Below are positions 1 to 5,096 of a stretch of DNA of 5,103 nt, piece after piece. The notes beneath the pieces are model-generated. The model did no database searches, was not told where the DNA came from, and saw nothing but the letters and a program-made list of their open reading frames with translations. The stretch lies in assembly GCA_937975585.1 (NCBI GenBank), contig CALJUC010000241.1, positions 1 to 5,103 on the forward strand, read 5' to 3'. Numbering within the stretch: the first letter of the stretch is position 1; the number at the start of each line of letters is the position of its first letter. Source of the stretch: an uncultured Moraxella sp. (GTDB taxonomy: Bacteria > Pseudomonadota > Gammaproteobacteria > Pseudomonadales > Moraxellaceae). The translations under genes and the position numbers were made by a program.

Positions 1-161
1 TCTTTTCTTAAGGGCTATTCTATCTTATTTGCTACAATTTTTTGGTCTAGTTTTCCGGGAGTATTATATTTCAAACCACTACCAAAATTTAATCCAACAT
101 CTATTAAAATTAATTATCAACAATAATCTAAAATAAAGATTGATGATTTCTAAACTTGATG

Positions 162-174
162 TGAATAAGATTCA
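162..174. promoter_or_regulatory. MetR-type operator, distal copy
   Basis: The sequence TGAATAAGATTCA matches exactly the TGAA-N5-TTCA palindrome known as the MetR recognition sequence in enterobacteria, with an A at the centre. It lies about 310 bp upstream of mesX. This is too far for direct LysR-type activation of the promoter at 438-443, so it may be an auxiliary site or may serve another promoter. The match is seen in the sequence; the regulator is inferred. Confidence 0.35.
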
Positions 175-297
175 TGTGAGGGAAACTTGGCTTGTTAAAA
201 TATAAGCTGGTTAATCAGTAGATTTACAAGTTTTATCTGGCTGTCGCACAAACTAATAAACAGAGTAAAATAAAATAACTAATTGTTATATAATGAA

Positions 298-317
298 TTT
301 TTATAAATTTATAAAAA
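298..317. repeat. 20-bp perfect AT palindrome
   Basis: A self-complementary run made only of A and T is centred between 307 and 308. It could be a protein-binding or easily melted site upstream of mesX. In DNA this AT-rich, a chance origin is quite possible. Confidence 0.3.
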
Positions 318-379
318 CTAAAAATCAGTCACGATTAACTATGTAATTAACTTAATCTATATCATACTTTTTATTTAAA

Positions 380-392
380 TGAATATTATTCA
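380..392. promoter_or_regulatory. MetR-type operator, promoter-proximal copy
   Basis: The sequence TGAATATTATTCA is an exact TGAA-N5-TTCA palindrome with a T at the centre, as in the enterobacterial MetR consensus. It also fits the general T-N11-A rule for LysR-type regulators. It sits in a longer 7-bp inverted repeat (378-384 and 388-394). Its centre at 386 is about 64 bp upstream of the start predicted from the -10 box at 438-443, the classical place for a LysR-type recognition site. A homocysteine-responsive activator of the methionine genes is therefore a reasonable inference. Confidence 0.5.
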
Positions 393-437
393 TTATTTTT
401 TAAAATTATATCATTTTTATTCATGTTAAAAATCCAG

Positions 438-443
438 TATAAA
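438..443 (+). promoter_or_regulatory. candidate -10 box of the mesX promoter
   Basis: TATAAA lies 41 bp before the mesX start codon, which predicts a transcript start near 450 and a short leader. No good -35 hexamer lies 16-18 bp upstream; that position is a T-rich run around 414-421. This suits an activator-dependent promoter and fits the MetR-type site centred at 386. Confidence 0.4.
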
Positions 444-483
444 TTACCTCATCCGAAATTTGGTTGTAAAAGAGAGGTAAACC

Positions 484-1476
484 ATGAGTAATAACTTTGC
501 ATGTTCAATTAGCACCATTCGTTTTGATGAAAACTACCAACCTGCCCAGAGTACACGTCTAACGACAAATTTTGCCAACTTGGCAAGAGGTGATAGTCGT
601 GAGCAGAACTTACGAAATACGCTGACACTGATTAATAACCGCTTTAACGCACTGGCGAATTGGGATAACCCAAATGCTGATCGATATTCGGTTGAAGTGG
701 ATATTGTATCTGCGGGTTTGGACATTGAAGGCAACGGTAACAGCTTTCCCGCGATTGAAATGCTAAAAACCACCATTGTGGATCATAAGCTTGATAAGCG
801 TATAGAGGGGATTGTTGGTAACAGTTTTTCTTCTTATGTGCGTGATTATGATTTTAGCGTATTGTTATTAAAACATTTTCAGACCCAGTCAACCGCATCC
901 GCACCCAAGGATTTTGGTAAGTTACATGGTAAGTTGTTTCAATATGTCGTCAATTCCGATGCGTATCGCGAAAACTTTGCTAAACAGCCGGTGATTTGCT
1001 TAAGTGTATCGACCAATAAGACTTACTATCGTACCACCAATAGCCATCCTATCTTGGGCGTGGAGTACCAACAAAATGCGTATTCGTTAACGGATGAGTA
1101 TTTTGCCAAAATGGGCTTACAGGTACGCTACTTTTTACCAACCGGGAGTGTCGCACCATTAGCTTTTTACTTTACAGGTGATTTGCTCAGTGACTATAGT
1201 GACCTTGAGCTGATTAGCCTGATTAGTACCATGGAAACCTTCCAAAAGATTTATCGTCCAGAAATCTATAACGCGAATTCGGTTGCGGGACAAGTTTATC
1301 AACCAAGTTTGAATTACCAAGATTATTCGTTGACGCAGATTGAATATGATCGTGTTGAACGTAGCGAGTTGGCAACGAAACAAGGTAAATGGACGGAAGA
1401 AAACTTTATTAAACCGTATCAACAGGTGCTTGAGCAATGGGCAAAAAGTGATGGCGCTACCACCGAAGCCGCTTAA
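484..1476 (+). CDS. mesX: MesX, DUF1852 partner of methionine synthase MesD
   Basis: This 330-residue protein belongs to the DUF1852 family. The family is recognised from its opening (MSNNFACSISTIRFDENY), the VRDYDFSVLLLKHF block (residues 119-132) and the FGKLHGKLF block (144-152). DUF1852 proteins are encoded next to MesD-type methionine synthases in aerobic bacteria and are required for MesD to work. They have been suggested to be oxygenase-like, but the reaction is not settled. There is no signal peptide or membrane segment, so it is cytoplasmic. Several Asp and His residues (D121, D123, H131, H148, H188, D233) could be cofactor ligands, but I cannot say which. The ATG is well supported by GAGAGG at 472-477, six bases upstream. 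mesD follows after 105 bp on the same strand, so the two are probably co-transcribed. Confidence 0.9.
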   Translation: MSNNFACSISTIRFDENYQPAQSTRLTTNFANLARGDSREQNLRNTLTLINNRFNALANWDNPNADRYSVEVDIVSAGLDIEGNGNSFPAIEMLKTTIVDHKLDKRIEGIVGNSFSSYVRDYDFSVLLLKHFQTQSTASAPKDFGKLHGKLFQYVVNSDAYRENFAKQPVICLSVSTNKTYYRTTNSHPILGVEYQQNAYSLTDEYFAKMGLQVRYFLPTGSVAPLAFYFTGDLLSDYSDLELISLISTMETFQKIYRPEIYNANSVAGQVYQPSLNYQDYSLTQIEYDRVERSELATKQGKWTEENFIKPYQQVLEQWAKSDGATTEAA

Positions 1477-1513
1477 TAGATAGTGAGCGAGTTAATATTA
1501 ATATGTTATTAAC

Positions 1514-1547
1514 GGCTGTTTGTCTAAAAAATGACTAGCGAACAGCC
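1514..1547 (+). other. hairpin in the mesX-mesD gap
   Basis: GGCTGTT (1514-1520) pairs perfectly with AACAGCC (1541-1547) across a 20-base loop, in which GTC and GAC can add a short inner stem. No T-run follows, so this is not a standard intrinsic terminator. A weaker inverted repeat, GTTAAT/ATTAAC (1491-1496 and 1508-1513), lies just before it. The hairpin ends about 34 bases before the mesD start and could stabilise the mesX message or tune expression of mesD relative to mesX. Confidence 0.4.
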
Positions 1548-1581
1548 ACTTAATCTCCTAATAAGAAGACGATAAAGACGA

Positions 1582-2610
1582 ATGAATACCTTATTACCTA
1601 CTTCAACGGCTGGGAGCCTGCCCAAGCCGTCTTGGCTAGCTGAACCGGAACAACTTTGGTCACCTTGGAAGCTACAAGGCGAACAACTGGCGGATGGCAA
1701 AAATTTTGCGTTACGATTGGCGCTCGAGGAACAGCAACAGGCGAACCTTGATATCGTCAGTGATGGTGAGCAGACTCGCCAGCATTTTGTGACCACATTT
1801 ATTGAACACCTTGAAGGTGTGGATTTTGAAAAACGCGAAACAGTCAAAATCCGCAATCGTTACGATGCTAGTGTGCCATCGGTCGTGGGGGAAGTGTCTC
1901 GTCCCCATTCTGTATTTGTCGAAGATGCCAAGTTATTACGCTCATTCACGAAGCAGCCGATTAAATGGGCGTTGCCGGGCCCGATGACCATGATTGACAC
2001 ATTATATGATGGCCATTATAAAAGCCGTGAAAAACTGGCATGGGAATTTGCCAAGATTCTTAATCAAGAAGCACTCGAGCTGGAAGCGGCGGGCGTGGAT
2101 ATTATTCAATTTGATGAACCCGCCTTTAACGTGTTCTTTGATGAAGTCAATGATTGGGGCATTGCGACCCTAGAACGCGCGCTTGAGGGATTAAAGTGTG
2201 AAACAGCCGTACATATTTGCTATGGTTATGGCATCAAGGCCAATACCGACTGGAAAAAAACCTTGGGCAACGAGTGGCGTCAATACGAAGCCGTTTTTCC
2301 CAAGTTACAGCAATCAAAGATTGATATCGTATCGTTAGAATGTCAAAATTCACGCGTACCGATGGATTTGATAGAATTGATTCGCGGTAAAAAAGTCATG
2401 GTAGGCGCGATTGATGTCGCCACCCATGAGGTGGAAACCCCTGAACAAGTGGCCGCTACCTTACGTAAAGCCTTGCAATTCGTGGATGCGGACAAATTAT
2501 ATCCGTGCACCAACTGTGGCATGTTGCCGCTACCTCGTCAAGTGGTGCGGGACAAGCTCAAGGCGTTGACCGCAGGGGCGGCCATCGTTCGTCAAGAATT
2601 GACCGCCTAG
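1582..2610 (+). CDS. mesD: MesD, core (folate-independent) methionine synthase
   Basis: This protein transfers a methyl group to homocysteine to make methionine. At 342 residues it corresponds only to the catalytic C-terminal barrel of cobalamin-independent methionine synthase MetE (about 750 residues) and lacks the N-terminal folate-binding half. The likely zinc and homocysteine site is intact: H211 and C213 in VHICYGYG, E253 in SLECQNSR, and C312 in TNCGM, matching the His-Cys-Glu-Cys set of MetE. SDGE (60-63) and FDEPA (177-181) are the conserved acidic motifs of the fold. The neighbouring DUF1852 gene assigns it to the MesD family, found in aerobes and dependent on MesX; its natural methyl donor is not established. 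The ATG has only a weak ribosome site (AAGAAG at 1563-1568, 13 bases away), so translation may depend on upstream context. It is often annotated generically as a MetE-like protein. Confidence 0.9.
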   Translation: MNTLLPTSTAGSLPKPSWLAEPEQLWSPWKLQGEQLADGKNFALRLALEEQQQANLDIVSDGEQTRQHFVTTFIEHLEGVDFEKRETVKIRNRYDASVPSVVGEVSRPHSVFVEDAKLLRSFTKQPIKWALPGPMTMIDTLYDGHYKSREKLAWEFAKILNQEALELEAAGVDIIQFDEPAFNVFFDEVNDWGIATLERALEGLKCETAVHICYGYGIKANTDWKKTLGNEWRQYEAVFPKLQQSKIDIVSLECQNSRVPMDLIELIRGKKVMVGAIDVATHEVETPEQVAATLRKALQFVDADKLYPCTNCGMLPLPRQVVRDKLKALTAGAAIVRQELTA

Positions 2611-2660
2611 CATTTATGAACCTAATATTTGGCAAAATCAAACATTGTGAAAAATAAGCC

Positions 2661-2689
2661 TTTCGCAAAAAACTGATGGTTGGTATAAA
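2661..2689 (+). promoter_or_regulatory. candidate extended -10 promoter for the flavin reductase
   Basis: TGGTATAAA (2681-2689) is an extended -10 element, with TTTCGC (2661-2666) as a poor -35 at 17-bp spacing. It lies in the 163-bp gap after mesD and would start a transcript near 2696. This would let the reductase be expressed apart from mesX-mesD, although no terminator separates them. Confidence 0.4.
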
Positions 2690-2698
2690 CTAGCCATC
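2675..2698. repeat. inverted repeat flanking the -10 box
   Basis: GATGGTT (2675-2681) and AGCCATC (2692-2698) form a 7-bp inverted repeat with one G-T mismatch, and the TATAAA box lies between the arms. A protein bound here would block the promoter, so it may be a repressor operator. It is short enough to be chance. Confidence 0.3.
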
Positions 2699-2726
2699 CG
2701 AATAAATAATATGAGATTAACGCGAT

Positions 2727-2743
2727 TAACCTAACGTAGGTTA
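2727..2743. repeat. operator-like palindrome before the flavin reductase
   Basis: TAACCTA (2727-2733) and TAGGTTA (2737-2743) are perfect 7-bp arms around ACG. CGC and GCG lie just outside, offset by three bases on the left. It falls about 31 bp downstream of the predicted start and 20 bp before the AGGA ribosome site. It could be an operator or a leader hairpin. The cognate protein is unknown. Confidence 0.35.
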
Positions 2744-2776
2744 GCGGGTCATGATAAAAGAGTTAGGATAAACGTG

Positions 2777-3253
2777 ATGATTGAAGCAATAGAATTTCGC
2801 AATGCCATGGCGAGGATGACCACAGCGGTGAATGTGGTAACGACCCAAGGCGTTGCGGGCGCGCATGGCTTTACGGCCTCGGCGGTATGTAGTGTGACGG
2901 ATACCCCACCAACCTTATTGGTATGCATGAATCAGTCATCGCGTTCACATGCGTCGTTCGTGGAAAACCAAGTTTTATGCGTCAATGTATTGGCAGCTGA
3001 ACAGCAACCTATTTCCAATGTCTTTGCGTCTAAACTGCCATCCGATGAGCGATTTCAACACGGTAATTGGACACAATTAGTCACAGGTTCGCCTGTTTTG
3101 ACCGATGCCTTGGCAAGCTTTGACTGTGAAATCGAGCAGATTAATCCAGTCGGTACCCATAGTATTTTTTTATGTCGCGTTGTCGCCATCAAATATAACG
3201 AACCCACTGAGAGCCTTGTGTACTTTAATCGTGCTTACCATCAGGTCAAATAA
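2777..3253 (+). CDS. HpaC-like NAD(P)H:flavin reductase
   Basis: This is a flavin reductase domain protein of about 158 residues, close in length and sequence to HpaC, the small partner of two-component flavin monooxygenases. Seen motifs, numbered from the GTG at 2774, are AMARMTTAVNVVTT (11-24), GFTASAVCSVTDTPP (32-46), LCVNVLA (68-74), GTHSIFLCRV (127-136) and YFNRAYH (150-156). The family reduces free FMN or FAD with NAD(P)H and passes it to an oxygenase. No oxygenase large subunit is nearby; the gene follows mesX-mesD, so supplying reduced flavin to MesX or MesD is the simplest reading. GTG at 2774 and ATG at 2777 are adjacent in-frame starts. ATG is chosen because it lies 8 bases after AGGA (2765-2768) and is the stronger start codon. 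Confidence 0.88.
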   Translation: MIEAIEFRNAMARMTTAVNVVTTQGVAGAHGFTASAVCSVTDTPPTLLVCMNQSSRSHASFVENQVLCVNVLAAEQQPISNVFASKLPSDERFQHGNWTQLVTGSPVLTDALASFDCEIEQINPVGTHSIFLCRVVAIKYNEPTESLVYFNRAYHQVK

Positions 3254-3261
3254 CAAAAAGA

Positions 3262-3276
3262 ACGGCAAATGGCCGT
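3262..3276 (+). other. small hairpin after the flavin reductase
   Basis: ACGGC and GCCGT form a 5-bp stem around AAATG, starting eight bases after the stop codon. No T-run follows, so it is unlikely to end transcription alone. It may protect the 3' end of the message ahead of the long hairpin at 3327-3382. Confidence 0.3.
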
Positions 3277-3326
3277 CACATATCGTTATAAGCGACGTTA
3301 AGCATTGGTAAATTTTTCCTTTATTA

Positions 3327-3382
3327 TGGCTAAAACGCCTTTGTATGTAAGCTTTGGCGTACATACAAAGGCGTTTTAGCCA
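3327..3382. terminator. 23-bp perfect inverted repeat, terminator of the mes block
   Basis: Two perfectly complementary 23-base arms (3327-3349 and 3360-3382) enclose the 10-base loop AGCTTTGGCG. Within the right arm GGCGTTTT gives a short T-run, so RNA ending there would carry a stem plus U tract. The arms are symmetrical, so it could act on either strand. It lies 73 bases after the flavin reductase stop and separates that gene from the sRNA candidate. The T-run is short and followed by AGCC, which makes it less canonical than the hairpin at 3646-3681. Confidence 0.65.
3346..3363. promoter_or_regulatory. GacA-box-like sequence upstream of the sRNA candidate
   Basis: TGTAAG-CTTTGG-CGTACA matches the Gac/Rsm upstream activating element (TGTAAG-N6-CTTACA) at 11 of 12 defined bases. 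Its centre at 3354.5 is about 66 bp upstream of the start predicted from the -10 at 3409-3414, close to where this element sits upstream of rsm sRNA genes in Pseudomonas. A caution is that the outer TGTA and TACA are the inner ends of the long inverted repeat, so part of the match follows from that hairpin. Confidence 0.35.
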
Positions 3383-3408
3383 CTGTTATAGCTTGTGATT
3401 ATTTGTAA

Positions 3409-3414
3409 TAATAC
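3409..3414 (+). promoter_or_regulatory. candidate -10 box of the sRNA
   Basis: TAATAC lies just after the long hairpin, with TTATAG (3386-3391) as a weak -35 at 17-bp spacing. It predicts a start near 3420-3422. Overlapping TAATAA at 3406-3411 is an alternative. A poor -35 would be expected for an activator-dependent promoter. Confidence 0.35.
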
Positions 3415-3419
3415 AGTCA

Positions 3420-3685
3420 ATGGCACACGGTTAGCCCTTAATCAGGGTTCTCAAGGATTGAGATAGGAATGAATGGCCAGCAATGGAAATATTTATCGGA
3501 TTATTAGGGATAGATAAGAAGATAAATGCAATGCGGTGTTAGGCTTAGGATGAGCCAAAACATGATTCCCAACATGCAATGGATGCAGAAACCGTCGTAA
3601 ACGTCTTAAGGAATGAGACGAGATAGGTGCTAGGGAGGAAGGCAGACAAAAACGCCATATCAGTTGATATGGCGTTTTTGTTTAT
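3420..3685 (+). ncRNA. candidate CsrA/RsmA-sequestering small RNA
   Basis: No convincing ORF occupies this stretch, yet the plus strand carries ten GGA triplets (first bases 3455, 3466, 3485, 3498, 3508, 3548, 3581, 3610, 3634, 3637) and only one TCC. Six are in the ANGGA form preferred by CsrA. Four lie in hairpin loops: TCTCAA-GGA-TTGAGA (3449-3463), GGCTTA-GGA-TGAGCC (3542-3556, one G-U pair), TGCA-ATGGA-TGCA (3575-3587) and CGTCTTA-AGGAA-TGAGACG (3602-3620, one G-U pair). Two more (3498, 3508) fall in a large loop closed by ATTTATC/GATAAAT (3491-3497, 3521-3527). A 5' hairpin CCCT/AGGG (3435-3447) abuts the first. The 3' end is a strong intrinsic terminator. This matches RNAs such as CsrB and RsmX/Y/Z, which bind CsrA in multiple copies and relieve its control of mRNAs. 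Ends are estimated; function is inferred from structure alone. Confidence 0.55.
3646..3681. terminator. strong bidirectional intrinsic terminator
   Basis: Perfect 17-bp arms (3646-3662 and 3665-3681) fold with a minimal loop, and the right arm ends in GGCGTTTTTGT followed by TTATAG, giving a U-rich tail. By symmetry the minus strand also ends in TTTTTGT. It therefore can end both the plus-strand sRNA candidate and readthrough from the convergent dsdA gene. Its AAAACGCC/GGCGTTTT core is shared with the hairpin at 3327-3382. Confidence 0.85.
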
Positions 3686-3766
3686 AGCATTTAGGACTGT
3701 TAATATATCTAAAGGGCTACCAATCTGAAGTCAAAAAAGCGACGCAAGCTAAAATTGACGGTATAG

Positions 3767-3788
3767 GCGAATAAATCTTATTTATCGC
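3767..3788 (-). other. hairpin in the dsdA 3' region
   Basis: GCG-A-ATAAAT (3767-3776) pairs with ATTTATCGC (3780-3788) around CTT, with one bulged A. It begins 15 bases after the dsdA stop on the minus strand. It is AT-rich and lacks a following T-run on that strand, so it is a weak terminator at best. The rest of 3682-3803 shows no gene or clear signal. Confidence 0.35.
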
Positions 3789-3803
3789 ATTGTATTTTAC
3801 AAC

Positions 3804-5096
3804 CTAGCTGTTTTCGCCTCGTTGGTAAAATTGCGCATATTCTTCGGGCGGCACGAATAAGCCACCCGTCGTCCAAAATAAATGGGTAATTGATGCATCA
3901 TCCTTAAAGCCATTTTTTGCCATCCGTAACGGCCCTAAAAAACCTGCCGCAGCCGAAGGTTCAATTTGAAGGTCATATCGTTGCTTAAGCTGTGTGAGTA
4001 CAGGAAACAGCTCATTGTCATCAAAGCTATAACATCCATCAATCAATTCACCGACTAGCTGATAAACCAGTTCTGAGGCTTGTCCCACTGCCAAACCATC
4101 CGCTTCCGTCTGATTGTCCAAGCCATAGTCATACACGGACGTTCGTTGTGGTGACAGCATACGCACCATAAAGGCCGGTGAAGCCGTGGGTTCAGCAAAA
4201 AAGCAATGAACGGCATCGCCATATACTTGCTTAAGACCCCAAGTGATGCCACCGGGTGCGCCACCCACACCACACGGCAAATATACAAACAAAGGATGCT
4301 CGCTATCTACCGTAATATTCATATCTGTCAGTTGTTTTTCTAAACGCAAGGCTGCGACCGCATAACCCAAGAATAAATCCAGTGAATTTTCATCATCGAC
4401 GAAATGCGCGGTGGTCAACCCTGACAGTTCTTGTCTGCCAGCTTCTACGGCCGTTGCATAATCCCCTGGATGTTCAATTACAGTAGCACCTTGTTGTCTT
4501 AATAGCGCTTTTTTCCAAGCTTTGGCGTCTGAGGACATATGAACCGTGGTGTTAAAACCGAGCTTTGACGCGATGATGCCGATACTCAAGCCTAAGTTGC
4601 CGGTACTGCCCACACCGATTTGGTAGTTAGAAAAATGCGCAGTTGCTTCGGGAGTAATTAATTTTGACAGGTCGTCATTTTCATCAATCAAGCCATCAGC
4701 GATAGCCACCTTTTCAGCAAAGGCAAGGACTTCATAAATTCCGCCCCTTGCTTTGATAGACCCTGCGATAGGTAGTAAATGATCGGCTTTAATAAGCGCC
4801 TTGCCTTTAAGGGGTGTACCTACCACCTTGTCGATAGCGGGCAAATCAGAAAATAATGGCGATTCAATCAAACCATTTGTTGATGCCAGTTCAGGAAAAA
4901 TTGTCGTTAAGGGCTTAGCCCAACGTTCTAAGCGCAAGGCGGCATTGAATAATTCATTACGGCTGATAGATTGGCTACTTAACACAGATTCGGCAGGCAT
5001 TGCTTGATGAATCGGCAAGAAAAAAGGGGTTTTGGCTTTGACAGATGATACGGTGTTTGACAGTGACGTATTGTCCAGTGATGTGGAAGATATCAC
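3804..5096 (-). CDS. dsdA: D-serine ammonia-lyase (D-serine dehydratase)
   Basis: This cytoplasmic PLP enzyme converts D-serine to pyruvate and ammonia, detoxifying D-serine and letting it serve as carbon and nitrogen source. At 430 residues it is close to E. coli DsdA (442). The PLP lysine is K115 in GSIKARGGIYEVL (112-124), the phosphate-binding loop is GSTGNLGLS (163-171), PCGVGGAPGG spans 274-283, and the C-terminal TTGG (409-412) carries the threonine that contacts the PLP ring nitrogen. VHMSSDAKAWKKA (185-197) and VDDENS (233-238) are further family blocks. All key residues are present. The start is uncertain: the first in-window start is a GTG at 5096-5094, and the frame remains open to the edge (CAA, ACC), so the true start may lie outside. 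Alignment by eye suggests it is within a few residues. Any dsdC or transporter neighbour would be beyond the edge. Confidence 0.93.
   Translation of the reverse strand: MISSTSLDNTSLSNTVSSVKAKTPFFLPIHQAMPAESVLSSQSISRNELFNAALRLERWAKPLTTIFPELASTNGLIESPLFSDLPAIDKVVGTPLKGKALIKADHLLPIAGSIKARGGIYEVLAFAEKVAIADGLIDENDDLSKLITPEATAHFSNYQIGVGSTGNLGLSIGIIASKLGFNTTVHMSSDAKAWKKALLRQQGATVIEHPGDYATAVEAGRQELSGLTTAHFVDDENSLDLFLGYAVAALRLEKQLTDMNITVDSEHPLFVYLPCGVGGAPGGITWGLKQVYGDAVHCFFAEPTASPAFMVRMLSPQRTSVYDYGLDNQTEADGLAVGQASELVYQLVGELIDGCYSFDDNELFPVLTQLKQRYDLQIEPSAAAGFLGPLRMAKNGFKDDASITHLFWTTGGLFVPPEEYAQFYQRGENS

Larger units (their letters stand above)
1..378. other. AT-rich flank without an assignable gene
   Basis: This stretch is strikingly poorer in G and C than the genes to its right. 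Two overlapping plus-strand frames are open from the left edge, one to a TAA at 124-126 and the other to a TAA at 134-136. Either could be the last 41-44 codons of a gene that starts outside the window. Both would encode hydrophobic, aromatic-rich tails that I do not recognise, and with composition this AT-rich an open frame of that length could be chance. Beyond about 136 I see no coding potential. A perfect TATAAT lies at 289-294 but has no recognisable -35 partner. One MetR-type site (162-174) and an AT palindrome (298-317) are listed separately. Confidence 0.5.

Noticed and set aside
444..483. A SAM or other riboswitch in the mesX leader
   Set aside because: The predicted leader is only about 35 bases, too short for a known methionine-related riboswitch fold.
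534..1437. Minus-strand open frames inside mesX
   Set aside because: They lie opposite a well-supported gene, have no ribosome sites or recognisable domains, and are shadows of its codon use.
2774..2776. GTG as start codon of the flavin reductase
   Set aside because: The adjacent in-frame ATG at 2777 has better spacing from AGGA and is the stronger start codon. The difference is a single residue.
3105..3364. Overlapping frames at the end of the flavin reductase and across the 3327-3382 hairpin
   Set aside because: They overlap the family-typical C-terminus of the reductase or run through an inverted repeat, and the translations look random.
3469..3517. Two tiny ORFs (12 and 14 codons) at ATG 3469 and ATG 3473 within the sRNA candidate, the second with AGG five bases upstream
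   Set aside because: They are too short to judge, resemble nothing known to me, and overlap a GGA-rich RNA in which AGG-like ribosome sites are expected by composition.
3383..3645. RNase P RNA, 6S RNA or tmRNA, suggested by GGAGGAAGGC near the terminator
   Set aside because: The conserved core sequences of these RNAs are absent. The GGA loop pattern is explained better by a Csr/Rsm RNA.
3646..3681. A mobile element end or attachment site, suggested by the perfect inverted repeats here and at 3327-3382
   Set aside because: There is no transposase, target duplication or shared outer sequence. Stem, T-run and position fit terminators.
4055..5007. Additional frames within dsdA on both strands
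   Set aside because: The dsdA reading frame contains every conserved block of the family without interruption, so these are shadows.
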